Shown here piece by piece: positions 1 to 8,038 of a stretch of 64,000 nt of DNA. Within the stretch, counting starts at the first letter, position 1; the number at the start of each line of letters is the position of its first letter. Under the pieces are notes generated by a model. It saw only the letters and a program-made list of their open reading frames with translations. It had not been told where the DNA came from and did not search any database. The DNA is from Pseudooceanicola pacificus (GTDB lineage: Bacteria > Pseudomonadota > Alphaproteobacteria > Rhodobacterales > Rhodobacteraceae), in contig NZ_WNXQ01000008.1 of the NCBI RefSeq assembly GCF_009789075.1, positions 117,051 to 181,050 on the forward strand. The letters run 5' to 3'. The position numbers and the translations under genes were made by a program.

Positions 1-147
1 GTGGCGATGACGCGCACGGTCTCGGCCTCGGGGCTCGACTGGGGATTGCTGGCGGCGGCGGGGGTTCTGACCATCCTGCCGGGGGCCGCAGTCATCTACT
101 TCGTCCGCAACTACATCGCCAAGGGCTTTGCCCTGGGCCGCGTCTGA
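1..147 (+). CDS. glpQ: ABC transporter permease, C-terminal end (glycerol-type, GlpQ-like), partial
   Basis: Only the last 48 codons are in the window; the reading frame is open from base 1 to the TGA at 145-147. The peptide has one hydrophobic segment (GLLAAAGVLTILPGAAVIYF) followed by the short basic tail RNYIAKGFALGRV, the usual ending of MalG-type carbohydrate ABC permeases: last membrane helix, then a cytoplasmic tail. The call as the second glycerol permease rests on the neighbours: a 93-residue DUF2160 protein starts 12 bp downstream and a GlpV-like binding protein follows, the same order as glpP-glpQ-glpU-glpV in the rhizobial glycerol transporter operon. The family is secure; the substrate is inferred from context. 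Confidence 0.75.
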   Translation: MAMTRTVSASGLDWGLLAAAGVLTILPGAAVIYFVRNYIAKGFALGRV

Positions 148-159
148 GGAGGATCGGAC

Positions 160-441
160 ATGGATCTTGAATGGATGGCCTGGACACAGGTGACGGCAGT
201 GTTCTTCGTGACGATCGCGCTGATCCTGATCGCCATGACACTGGCCGAGCTGAGGTTTCCAACGGTCGAGCGGCAGGGCTTTCTGCCGATACCGACGACG
301 CGGGGCGACCGGCTGTTCCTGTCGCTGCTCCTGGCGGCCTTCATCCACCTAGGCTTTGTCGCGTTCACCGATGTGCAGACCTTGTGGACCCCGCTCGCCA
401 TCTCGGTCCTGGCCGCGCTTCTCATGATGCGCTTCGGCTGA
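160..441 (+). CDS. glpU: Small integral membrane protein, DUF2160 (GlpU-like)
   Basis: A 93-residue protein with three hydrophobic stretches (about residues 10-28, 52-68 and 76-90) separated by a polar loop containing RFPTVERQGFLPIPTTRGDR. This matches the DUF2160 small membrane proteins found between permease and binding-protein genes of glycerol ABC operons (GlpU in Rhizobium). Its biochemical role is unknown; it is presumed to be an accessory transporter subunit. It starts 12 bp after the permease stop, with AGGAGG about 8 bases before the ATG, so it is translated in the same operon. The next gene begins 90 bp downstream after a small inverted repeat. Confidence 0.75.
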   Translation: MDLEWMAWTQVTAVFFVTIALILIAMTLAELRFPTVERQGFLPIPTTRGDRLFLSLLLAAFIHLGFVAFTDVQTLWTPLAISVLAALLMMRFG

Positions 442-486
442 CTTCCCGCAGAAATTCGTCCCCTCGGACGATCATGATTTTAACCA

Positions 487-509
487 CCGGCCGGGAGGAG
501 ACTGGCCGG
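487..509. repeat. Small inverted repeat in the glpU-glpV spacer
   Basis: CCGGCC at 487-492 and GGCCGG at 504-509 can pair around a GGGAGGAGACT loop. The loop holds a Shine-Dalgarno-like sequence far from any start codon; the site actually used by glpV is AGGAGGAG at about 517-524. It could be a processing or stability hairpin between operon genes. The stem is only 6 bp, so this is tentative. Confidence 0.35.
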
Positions 510-531
510 GCAACACAGGAGGAGTGCAAAA

Positions 532-2316
532 ATGCAGAGATTTTCAGGGATGCGCGGAGGCGGCCAACTGGGCCTCACGGCCGCGCTGCTGACCGGGGCG
601 GCGTTCTTCGCCGGAGCGGTCCAGGCACAGGATTACGAGGCGGCCGCCGAGCGCTGGATCACGGAGGAATTCCAGCCCTCGACGCTGGACCAGAGCCAGC
701 AGAAATCCGAGCTGGCCTGGTTCACCCAGGCGGCAGAGCCGTTTCGCGGGATGGAAATCAACGTGGTGTCGGAAAACATCCCGACCCACACTTATGAATC
801 GCAGGTCCTGACCAAAGCGTTCGAAGAGATCACCGGCATCAAGGTGAATCACGACCTGCTGCAAGAAGGCGATGTGATCGAGAAATTGCAGACCCAGCTG
901 CAATCCGGTCAGAACATCTATGACGGCTATGTCAACGACAGCGACCTGATCGGCACCCATTACCGCTATGGCGCCGTGATCCCGCTGAACGACTTCATGG
1001 AAGGCGACGGCGCCGATGTGACCTCGCCGACGCTGGACCTCGACGATTTCATGGGGCTCAGCTTCACCACTGCGCCCGATGGCAAGGTCTACATGCTGCC
1101 GGACCAGCAATTCGCCAACCTCTACTGGTTCCGCCACGACCTGTTCACCGATCCCGATCTGATGGCGCGGTTCGAGGCCAAATTCGGCTATCCGCTGGGC
1201 GTTCCGGTCAACTGGTCGGCCTACGAGGACATCGCCAACTTCTTTACCAACGACGTCAAGGAAATCGACGGTCAGCCGATCTATGGCCACATGGATTACG
1301 GCAAGAAGGATCCCTCTCTCGGCTGGCGCTACACCGATGCGTGGTTCTCGATGGCCGGCAGCGGCGACCGGGGTCTGCCCAACGGCAAACCGGTCGACGA
1401 ATGGGGCATCCGGGTCGAGGATTGCCACCCGGTCGGATCGTCGATCACCCGCGGCGGCGACATCAACGGCCCGGCCGCCGTCTATGCGCTCAGCAAGTCG
1501 ATCGAATGGCTGAAGGATTACGCCCCCGCCGAGGCGCAGGGCATGACCTTCTACGAATATGCCGGGGTGCCCTCGCTGGGGAACATCGCGCAGCAGGCGT
1601 TCTGGTATACGGCCTTTACCGCCGATTATGCCAAGCCGGGCATTCCCGTCGTTGATGGGGACGGCAATCCGAAATGGCGGGTCGCGCCCTCGCCGCGCGG
1701 CGCCTACTGGAAGGAGGGCATGAAGCTCGGCTACCAGGATGCGGGTTCTTGGCTGCTGTTGAAGTCGACACCGATCGACCGCGCCAAGGCGGCCTGGCTC
1801 TATGCCCAGTTCGTCACCTCCAAGACCGTCGACGTGAAGAAATCGCATGTCGGCCTGACCTTCGTCCGCGACAGCACGATCCGGCACGAAAGCTTCACCG
1901 AGCGGGCGCCGCAGCTGGGTGGCCTGGTGGAGTTCTACCGCTCGCCGGCCCGGGTCATGTGGACGCCCACGGGCACCAACGTGCCCGACTATCCCAAGCT
2001 GTCGCAGCTGTGGTGGCAGAACATCTCGACCGCGCTGTCGGGCGAGAACAGCGTGCAGACCGCGCTCGACAATCTCGCGACCCAGCAGGACCGCGTGATG
2101 GAACGGCTTGAACGCGCCAACGTGATGGATCGGTGCGGGCCCAAGCTGAACCCTGAAACCTCGGCCGAGGACTGGTTCGCGAAGGCCGAGGCGAACCCCG
2201 ACTGGCTGGCGCCGCAGCGCAAGCTGGACAACGAGAAACCGCAAGGCCTGACCGTGAGCTACGACGCGCTGCTCAACGCCTGGGCCAGCGGCAAGGCAAA
2301 GCCGGACGGTCTCTGA
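532..2316 (+). CDS. glpV: Glycerol-type ABC transporter substrate-binding protein (GlpV-like)
   Basis: A 594-residue extracytoplasmic binding protein. A signal peptide covers about residues 1-33 (hydrophobic LTAALLTGAAFFAGAVQA, then QDY). The mature protein has features of the large (about 580-residue) binding proteins of glycerol ABC systems: an N-terminal part with EEFQPSTLDQ, then MEINVVSENIPTHTYESQVL, then a long solute-binding domain. It is longer than ordinary sugar-binding proteins (about 430 residues), as expected for GlpV. It should deliver glycerol or a related polyol to the GlpPQ permeases. The start is supported by AGGAGGAG 8 bases upstream. A strong hairpin follows the stop codon. 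Substrate inferred from family and neighbours. Confidence 0.8.
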   Translation: MQRFSGMRGGGQLGLTAALLTGAAFFAGAVQAQDYEAAAERWITEEFQPSTLDQSQQKSELAWFTQAAEPFRGMEINVVSENIPTHTYESQVLTKAFEEITGIKVNHDLLQEGDVIEKLQTQLQSGQNIYDGYVNDSDLIGTHYRYGAVIPLNDFMEGDGADVTSPTLDLDDFMGLSFTTAPDGKVYMLPDQQFANLYWFRHDLFTDPDLMARFEAKFGYPLGVPVNWSAYEDIANFFTNDVKEIDGQPIYGHMDYGKKDPSLGWRYTDAWFSMAGSGDRGLPNGKPVDEWGIRVEDCHPVGSSITRGGDINGPAAVYALSKSIEWLKDYAPAEAQGMTFYEYAGVPSLGNIAQQAFWYTAFTADYAKPGIPVVDGDGNPKWRVAPSPRGAYWKEGMKLGYQDAGSWLLLKSTPIDRAKAAWLYAQFVTSKTVDVKKSHVGLTFVRDSTIRHESFTERAPQLGGLVEFYRSPARVMWTPTGTNVPDYPKLSQLWWQNISTALSGENSVQTALDNLATQQDRVMERLERANVMDRCGPKLNPETSAEDWFAKAEANPDWLAPQRKLDNEKPQGLTVSYDALLNAWASGKAKPDGL

Positions 2317-2332
2317 TCCGGTTCCAACCCAA

Positions 2333-2359
2333 GGGCCGCGCCAAACACGCGCGCGGCCC
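2333..2359. terminator. GC-rich hairpin after glpV
   Basis: GGGCCGCGC (2333-2341) pairs perfectly with GCGCGGCCC (2351-2359) around a 9-base loop. It lies 17 bp after the glpV stop and 31 bp before the next start codon. No T-run follows, so it may be an attenuator or a 3' stabilising structure for the binding-protein mRNA rather than a full terminator. Confidence 0.55.
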
Positions 2360-2389
2360 GACATCCAAAAGTGAAAAGGAAAATGGAAG

Positions 2390-4171
2390 ATGGCCCATAT
2401 CGGCGATTTGGTTGCGGAAATGCTCGCGCAATATGGAACGGATCTCGTGTTCGGGATGCCGGGCGGGCAGACGACCGCGCTGCATGACGGCATCTCCCGC
2501 AGGACGGACCGTATCCGGCACATTCTGATGCGCGACGAACGAAATGCCGCCTATGCCGCGGATGCCTACGCACGGCTGACCGGCAAGCCCGGCGTCTGCG
2601 ACGTGACGGTCGGACCCGGGGCGAACCTGCTGCCGGCGGGATTCCTGGAGGCGCTGAATGCCTCGATCCCGATGATCGGCATCGTCGGCGAGCTGCCCCT
2701 CGACTGGCAATCCCTGAAGGAAAAGGGAATTGCGAGCCAGGGGTTCGACCAGCTCACCTTCTTCAAGTCCTGTTCCAAGGACGCCTGGCTGGTGCCCTCG
2801 GTCACTGCCCTGCCCGAGATGATCCGCACCGCCTACCGCGTGGCCACCGCGCCGCGCCCCGGGCCGGTTGCCCTGATCATCCCGCATGACATCTTTGACG
2901 CCGAATGGGACGAGGATCTGGTCAAGATCGTGATCGACGACCGCGCGCGCAAGGCGCCTTTCGTACGCTCGAACGCGCCCTCCGCCGACATCGCCAGGGC
3001 AGCGGCCCTGATCCGGCGGGCCAAACGCCCGGCGCTGGTCTGCGGCGGCGGCGTACATGGCTCGGATGCCGCCGCCGAAGCCTCGGCCTTTGCCCGCAAG
3101 TTCGGCGGGCTGGTCGTGACCTCGCTGTCGGGCAAGGGCTCGGTTGCGGAAACCGAACCCTATGCCGCGGGCGTGCTGAACCCGCTCGGATCCTGGTCGG
3201 CGATCGAGCTGATACAGGAGGCGGACCTGGTGGTCTGGTGCGGCTCCAAGGTCAGCCAGAATACCGGAATGAACTGGACCCTTCCGACACCGGAACAGGC
3301 GACGATCACCATCGACTGCGACCCGATGGAACATGGCCGCACCTTCCGCCCCACCGTGCCGTTGCTGGGCGACGTGCGCGAGGTCATCACCGCGCTCGAT
3401 ACCGCGCTCGGGGATCTGGTGGACCGCCCCGAATGGATGGCCCGGATCGCCGAGGTCAAGGCCGAGGGCGAAGCCGCCAAAGCCGCCGAGGTCGCCTCGA
3501 AGGAAATTCCGATCCAGCCGCCGGTCATCATGCACGAGATCGCAAAGCGCCTGGGTGAGGACGACATCGTCGTCTCCGACGCCTCCTTCTCGGCGGGCTG
3601 GATTTCCGGATACATCCCGGCGCGCAAACCGGGGCGGCAATTCCTGTTCGCCCGTGGCCAGGGCGGCCTGGGGTATTCGGTGCCCGGCGCCATCGGTGCG
3701 GCGGCCACCCGGCCCGATGCGCGGATCGTGACGGTCGCAGGCGACGGGGCGTTTTCCTACACCGTGGGCGAGCTTGCGACCCAGGCGCAGTTCAACCAGA
3801 AGATCGTCAATGTCGTGATCAACAATGGCCGTCTCGGCTGGATCCAGCTCTGGCAGGAAATCTTTTTCAAGAACGTGCAATCGGCGCTGCTGGAAACCCA
3901 GAGTGTCAAACCCGGCTTTGCCGGGGCGGCCAGCGCACTGGGGCTGAAGGGGATCTATGTCGAGAAGCCGGATGAGATCGGCGCGGCGCTCGACGAGGCC
4001 TTTGCACATGACGGGCCGTCGGTGGTCGAAGTCCGCATCGACGACCGGGCCACGCCGATCCACTCGTTCAAGAGGCGGATGAGAGAGGGCGCGGATGCGC
4101 CGCGTGCACGGCCCGGCACGGTCTACAAGCTGCGGGATTACAAGATCTCGCCGGACCTGCCTGAAACGTGA
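2390..4171 (+). CDS. Thiamine diphosphate-dependent enzyme, acetolactate synthase-like family
   Basis: A 593-residue ThDP enzyme with the three domains of the acetolactate synthase/benzoylformate decarboxylase superfamily. The N-terminal Pyr domain begins GDLVAEMLAQYGTDLVFGMP and has an early Glu in MRDERNAAYAADAYAR, the position of the cofactor-activating glutamate. A central domain follows (about 195-335). The C-terminal PP domain has the ThDP/Mg signature GDGAFSYTVGEL...INNG at about 445-475. AAAAGGAAAATGG before the ATG contains the ribosome site. It lies 73 bp after glpV on the same strand with a hairpin between, so it may be the last gene of the glycerol-type operon. Substrate unknown: carboligation of a glyceraldehyde-like product or a 2-oxo acid decarboxylation are possible, but nothing decides between them. 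Confidence 0.75.
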   Translation: MAHIGDLVAEMLAQYGTDLVFGMPGGQTTALHDGISRRTDRIRHILMRDERNAAYAADAYARLTGKPGVCDVTVGPGANLLPAGFLEALNASIPMIGIVGELPLDWQSLKEKGIASQGFDQLTFFKSCSKDAWLVPSVTALPEMIRTAYRVATAPRPGPVALIIPHDIFDAEWDEDLVKIVIDDRARKAPFVRSNAPSADIARAAALIRRAKRPALVCGGGVHGSDAAAEASAFARKFGGLVVTSLSGKGSVAETEPYAAGVLNPLGSWSAIELIQEADLVVWCGSKVSQNTGMNWTLPTPEQATITIDCDPMEHGRTFRPTVPLLGDVREVITALDTALGDLVDRPEWMARIAEVKAEGEAAKAAEVASKEIPIQPPVIMHEIAKRLGEDDIVVSDASFSAGWISGYIPARKPGRQFLFARGQGGLGYSVPGAIGAAATRPDARIVTVAGDGAFSYTVGELATQAQFNQKIVNVVINNGRLGWIQLWQEIFFKNVQSALLETQSVKPGFAGAASALGLKGIYVEKPDEIGAALDEAFAHDGPSVVEVRIDDRATPIHSFKRRMREGADAPRARPGTVYKLRDYKISPDLPET

Positions 4172-4193
4172 CCTGCGGCCCTTGCACCGCAGG
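4172..4193. terminator. Hairpin directly after the ThDP enzyme gene
   Basis: CCTGCGG (4172-4178) and CCGCAGG (4187-4193) form a 7-bp stem that begins one base after the stop codon. It may work with the larger inverted repeat 40 bp downstream to end transcription between the two convergent genes. Confidence 0.45.
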
Positions 4194-4234
4194 ACCTGGC
4201 ATACCTCCGTGCAGATCGGCTGCGGGAGGCTAAA

Positions 4235-4272
4235 GGATGGGCGGACGACACCTCCCAAATGTCCGCCCATCC
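4235..4272. terminator. 12-bp perfect inverted repeat between convergent genes
   Basis: GGATGGGCGGAC (4235-4246) and GTCCGCCCATCC (4261-4272) pair perfectly around a 14-base loop. It sits in the 311-bp gap between the ThDP gene (plus strand, ends 4171) and dld (minus strand, ends 4483), so a bidirectional terminator is the natural reading. There is no T-run on either side. The rest of the gap (4273-4482) shows no coding potential I can support. Confidence 0.6.
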
Positions 4273-4482
4273 GCCTTGACCGGCCCCGGTCTGGCGCCCG
4301 CTTCGGGCCGGGGACCAACCGATCTTTTGCCGGTGATTTCGCCGGCCCGCGTCGCGTCAGCCGCCACGCCGCAGTTCGCGCGCGCGCCAGTCGGACAGGT
4401 TAGGGCGATGTAACAAGACAGGGTTTTCGCGAATTGAGATCGCTGGCAATGCAGAGAGTGTCGTTGGACGGCCTCAGCAGGC

Positions 4483-6183
4483 TTACGGTGCCCAGTCCCG
4501 GCATTTCGAGGTTTTGCCGATGCCCGGGTTGAAGCGATTGGTCGGGTCGAGGGCGCGATAAAACGCCTGGAGCGCAGGCTTCGCCTGGTAAAGATGGCCG
4601 ACGTTATGCTCCGCCGGATATTCTGCCCCGCGCGCATCGAGCAAGGTGCAGACCTCATGCTCCAGCGCCGCGCAATCCACGCCTTTCTTGACGAGGTATT
4701 CCTGATGCATCACGTGGCACAGAAAATGCCCGACATAAATCTTTAGCGCGATCCGCTCTTCGATCTCCGGCGGCAGCGTCTCGAACCACTCCACCGCGTT
4801 GCGCGGCAAAGCGACATCGAGCGCAACAATATCCTCGACCGTGGCGGGATGCACCTCGCGGTAACGCACGATGGCGCTGCCCGAGGTAAAGCGGTTGAGC
4901 AATGCGGCCTCGCCCTCTTTGGGCGTGCATTCGATGAAATCGCCCTGCTGGTTGGGCAGGAAAGAGCCGAGATAGGCGCGCATCTCTGCGATACCCTCAT
5001 CGCCCGTGCGCAGGATCAGATGATGGGTGTATCGGTCGCGGTAGGCGATCAGCCGCTTCGGCAGATGCTCTGGCATCAACCGTGTGGCGCATTGCAACAA
5101 GCGGTCGGAAAGGGTTTTGCCCAACCTCAGCGCCTCGGTCACCCCGTCAAACCAGCTCTTGGCCGCAAAGGCGCGCGGCACGTTCACGCTGCCAAAGGCG
5201 CGGATGAACAAGAACAGATCCTTGCCGTAGACCTGCGCGGCGCGAAAGGCATCCCTGTGCATGTATTCGGCTGCGATCGGCAGGGTCTTGAACTGTGTCA
5301 GGACATGCCGCCGGATCGCCGCCAGATCGGCGGGGTCATTGCTGCCGACGTAGAACACCTGTTCTTGCGCGGCGACGGGCAAGGTATCCAGCCGCAGCGC
5401 AAACACCCCAATCCGGCCCGCCGAGCCGGACGCTTCGTAATGGCGGCGCGGATCGGCGTTGAACCGTGCGGGCGTGGCGGCCCCGACATCGCGGACATGG
5501 ACTTCGTAGGCGGTATCGGAGGCCAGCGCGCCCTGCGGGACGTGGACATCGGCCCCGGAATACTGCCCCGCGTCGAGGCGGGACAGGATGTCCTCGGGGT
5601 GCTTGCCCAGTTCGATGCCGAGGTGATTGACCAGATGCAGCCGCCCCTGCGCATCGACCTGCGCAAAAAGCGCAAGCTCGGTATAGGCGGGACCACGCTG
5701 GACCAGAGAGCCGCCCGAATTGTTGCACACGCCGCCCGTCACCGAAGCGCCGATGCAGCTCGAACCGATCACCGAATGCGGCTCGCGGCCCAGCGGTTTG
5801 AGCCGCCGCTCCAACTGGTCCAGCGTCGCGCCGGGCAGGCACAGCACTTGCCTTCCGCCCTCCAGCAGATCGATCCGGGTCATCCGCAGCGTGCTGATAA
5901 TCACTATGGGGCGATCGTAGCCTGTGCCAAACGGCGTCGATCCCCCCGTCAGACCGGTGTTCGCCGCCTGAAAAATGATCGCCACATCCGCAGCGACGCA
6001 GGCCTGCAGGACACGCCATTTTTCCATCAGACTCGCGGGGGCGACCGCCGCCAGAATCTCGCCATCCCCGTAGCGATAGCCCTTGCGGAACCGTCGCGTC
6101 GCGCGCGCACCGACATGGACATGCCGTTTCCCCGCGATCTCTCGCAGGGACCGGATCAGGGGATCGGGCACAGCGGCGGACAA
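4483..6183 (-). CDS. dld: Quinone-dependent D-lactate dehydrogenase
   Basis: A 566-residue FAD enzyme of the membrane-associated E. coli Dld type (571 residues), oxidising D-lactate to pyruvate with electrons passed to quinone. Nearly the whole length follows E. coli Dld: the FAD-binding region has AANTGLTGGSTP, GREPHSVIGSSCIGASVTGG and CNNSGGSLVQRGPAYTE; the C-terminus has RGAEYPAEHNVGHLY and NPGIGKTSK. I chose a TTG start at 6183 because it matches the family N-terminus and has AAAGGA 8 bases upstream; another TTG lies 7 codons earlier. It is the last gene of the minus-strand operon, 89 bp after the TRAP large permease, with a perfect hairpin in that gap. Its substrate is probably made or imported by the operon. 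Confidence 0.9.
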   Translation of the reverse strand: MSAAVPDPLIRSLREIAGKRHVHVGARATRRFRKGYRYGDGEILAAVAPASLMEKWRVLQACVAADVAIIFQAANTGLTGGSTPFGTGYDRPIVIISTLRMTRIDLLEGGRQVLCLPGATLDQLERRLKPLGREPHSVIGSSCIGASVTGGVCNNSGGSLVQRGPAYTELALFAQVDAQGRLHLVNHLGIELGKHPEDILSRLDAGQYSGADVHVPQGALASDTAYEVHVRDVGAATPARFNADPRRHYEASGSAGRIGVFALRLDTLPVAAQEQVFYVGSNDPADLAAIRRHVLTQFKTLPIAAEYMHRDAFRAAQVYGKDLFLFIRAFGSVNVPRAFAAKSWFDGVTEALRLGKTLSDRLLQCATRLMPEHLPKRLIAYRDRYTHHLILRTGDEGIAEMRAYLGSFLPNQQGDFIECTPKEGEAALLNRFTSGSAIVRYREVHPATVEDIVALDVALPRNAVEWFETLPPEIEERIALKIYVGHFLCHVMHQEYLVKKGVDCAALEHEVCTLLDARGAEYPAEHNVGHLYQAKPALQAFYRALDPTNRFNPGIGKTSKCRDWAP

Positions 6184-6219
6184 CGACAGGATCCTTTCAG
6201 GCAATAGGTGAGAGCGGTC

Positions 6220-6251
6220 GGGGGCGGTCTCCACGTCCGAAGACCGCCCCC
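6220..6251. terminator. 11-bp perfect hairpin between the TRAP dctM gene and dld
   Basis: GGGGGCGGTCT (6220-6230) and AGACCGCCCCC (6241-6251) form a perfect stem with a 10-base loop inside the 89-bp gap between dctM and dld. Either a partial terminator that lowers dld expression relative to the transporter, or an mRNA processing/stability element. Confidence 0.55.
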
Positions 6252-6272
6252 TTTGCGCAGATGCAGGCCGGC

Positions 6273-7550
6273 TCAGCGGGTCATGAGCCCCGGCAGCGTC
6301 AGCGAGATCGCGGGCACGAAGGTGATCACCAGGAGGCACGCCACGATCACCGCCACAAAGACCAGAAGCGGCCGCAGCATCACCGTCACCGAACATTGCG
6401 CGATCTGTGCGGCGGCGAAGAGATTGACGCCAAGCGGCGGCGTGATCATGCCGAGCGCGAGGTTGACGATCATCACCGTGCCAAAATGCACGGAGTCGAT
6501 CCCTACACGTACGGCGGCGTCTTGCAGGATCGGCCCGAGAACCATGATACTGGCCCCCGTCTCGATGAACATTCCCACCACGAAGAGCATCAGATTGATC
6601 GCCAGCATCAGGGCATGCGGCCCTTCGAACGAGCTGGTCAGCCAGAGTGCCGCCGCATCGGGAACGCCTTGACGGTTGAGCAGATACCCCAGAACGCCGG
6701 CCGATCCGATGATGAACATGATCACCGAAGCGGTGAGCACCGAGCGCCGCCAGGCGCCCAGCATCATCGTCCAGGTCATTTCGCGGTGCAGCACAAACCC
6801 GACGAGCAGCGCATAGGCGACCGCGATGATGCTCGCTTCGGTCGGCGTGGTGACGCCGCCATAGATTCCGCCCATGATCAGCATCGGCATCAGCAGCGCC
6901 CATATCGCGCGGCGGGTTGCGGTCCAGCGGTCGAGGCGGGCATCGCCATCGCGCTTGCCCCAGCCCCGCAGGCGGCACCAGGTCAACACCGTGACTAGGA
7001 GCGCCCCCGCGATCAGCAGCCCCGGCAACACCCCGGCGAGGAACAACGCGGGAATCGAGGTCTGGGTGGCCACGCCGTAAAGGATCATCGGGATCGAGGG
7101 CGGAATGATCACGCCCAGCTCGGCCGAGACCGCCATCAAGGCGGCTGTGAACCCGACCGGATAGCCATATTGGCGCATCGCGGGGATCAGCACCGTACCC
7201 ACAGCGAACATCGTCGCAATACTGGAGCCGGAGATCGCCGAGAACATCATGCAGGTCAGCACGCAGGTCGCCGCCAGTCCGCCTTGCAGGGGTCCGACAA
7301 AGGCACGCGCGAATTCCACCAGGCGGCGCGACATGCCGCCGACCTCCATCAGATTGCCCGCAAGGATGAAGAACGGGATCGCCGCGAGCGGGAATTTGTC
7401 GAGCGCGATAAAGATCTGCTGCGGCAGGATGATCGCGGGCAAGGTCGTAAAACCGAACAGCCCGACCATCGAGGCCAGGCACAGCGCAATCGCAATCGGA
7501 ACCGAAATCGCGAACAGCACCAGCATCGCTGTCATCATGGCACCGGTCAT
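6273..7550 (-). CDS. dctM: TRAP transporter large permease (DctM family)
   Basis: A 425-residue membrane protein with a dozen hydrophobic segments. It carries family features such as FFILAGNLMEVGGMSRRLVEFA and SAISGSSIATMFAVGTVLIPAM in the first half and GLITPPLGVNLFAA-like ITPPLGVNLF near the C-terminus. It forms the Na+-coupled transport channel of a TRAP system for an organic acid. Its ATG overlaps the dctQ stop by 4 bp (ATGA), showing translational coupling. The order dctP-dctQ-dctM is intact. Substrate not visible in the sequence; the adjacent D-lactate dehydrogenase and alcohol/aldehyde dehydrogenases suggest a hydroxy acid or a related C3 compound. Confidence 0.9.
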   Translation of the reverse strand: MTGAMMTAMLVLFAISVPIAIALCLASMVGLFGFTTLPAIILPQQIFIALDKFPLAAIPFFILAGNLMEVGGMSRRLVEFARAFVGPLQGGLAATCVLTCMMFSAISGSSIATMFAVGTVLIPAMRQYGYPVGFTAALMAVSAELGVIIPPSIPMILYGVATQTSIPALFLAGVLPGLLIAGALLVTVLTWCRLRGWGKRDGDARLDRWTATRRAIWALLMPMLIMGGIYGGVTTPTEASIIAVAYALLVGFVLHREMTWTMMLGAWRRSVLTASVIMFIIGSAGVLGYLLNRQGVPDAAALWLTSSFEGPHALMLAINLMLFVVGMFIETGASIMVLGPILQDAAVRVGIDSVHFGTVMIVNLALGMITPPLGVNLFAAAQIAQCSVTVMLRPLLVFVAVIVACLLVITFVPAISLTLPGLMTR

Positions 7551-8038
7551 GACGCAACCCCCTTGGCATTCTGCAGGAAGTGGGCAACGACGCCGAGGCC
7601 TGCGAAAGCGGACCCGACAGGAATTGCGGTATAGCCCCAGCTCATCGAAATCCCGAGCCCTGCCATCTCTTGCCGCTGCACGCGCAGCGCCATCTCCCAG
7701 CCGAGCCAGAAGAGCGTCGCGAACAGGGCCAGGCAGGCCAGCGTGATCGCGAGTTCAAGCGCGAACCGCGGCCGGCCGCGCAGCGCAACGCGCACCAGAT
7801 CAATCGCGACAAATGCCCCCGCCCGCAGCGCGGTCGAGATTCCGAGCATCACCATCCAGATCAGCGCCACGCGGGTCAGCGCTTCGGACCATGTGGACGG
7901 GATCTGAAACACGAACCGTCCCATCACCTGCCAGAAACTCGCCAGCGCCGCGACTGCGAGGGCAATGGAGGCGGCAAATGCCACCCCCATCGCGACTGTC
8001 GCGTCGATACGCCGTATCAACGTGACACCTGTGCTCAT
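7547..8038 (-). CDS. dctQ: TRAP transporter small permease (DctQ family)
   Basis: A 163-residue protein with four hydrophobic segments and the DctQ-type pattern VMGRFVFQIPSTWSEALTR...LGISTALRAGAFVAIDLV. It is the small membrane subunit that partners DctM and docks with the periplasmic binding protein. Both ends overlap neighbours by 4 bp (dctP upstream, dctM downstream), so the three subunits are co-translated. Confidence 0.88.
   Translation of the reverse strand: MSTGVTLIRRIDATVAMGVAFAASIALAVAALASFWQVMGRFVFQIPSTWSEALTRVALIWMVMLGISTALRAGAFVAIDLVRVALRGRPRFALELAITLACLALFATLFWLGWEMALRVQRQEMAGLGISMSWGYTAIPVGSAFAGLGVVAHFLQNAKGVAS

Noticed and set aside
544..4318. Long open frames on the minus strand opposite glpV and the ThDP gene (659 and 681 codons)
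   Set aside because: They are antisense shadows produced by high GC at third positions; their peptides are Arg/Gly/His-rich and match no family, while the plus-strand proteins are clearly recognisable.
6184..7587. Open frame upstream of dld that runs through dctM, suggesting a 1034-residue fusion
   Set aside because: The part before residue 470 or so is dctM read in a wrong frame. The Dld homology starts right after a TTG with a good ribosome site at 6183.
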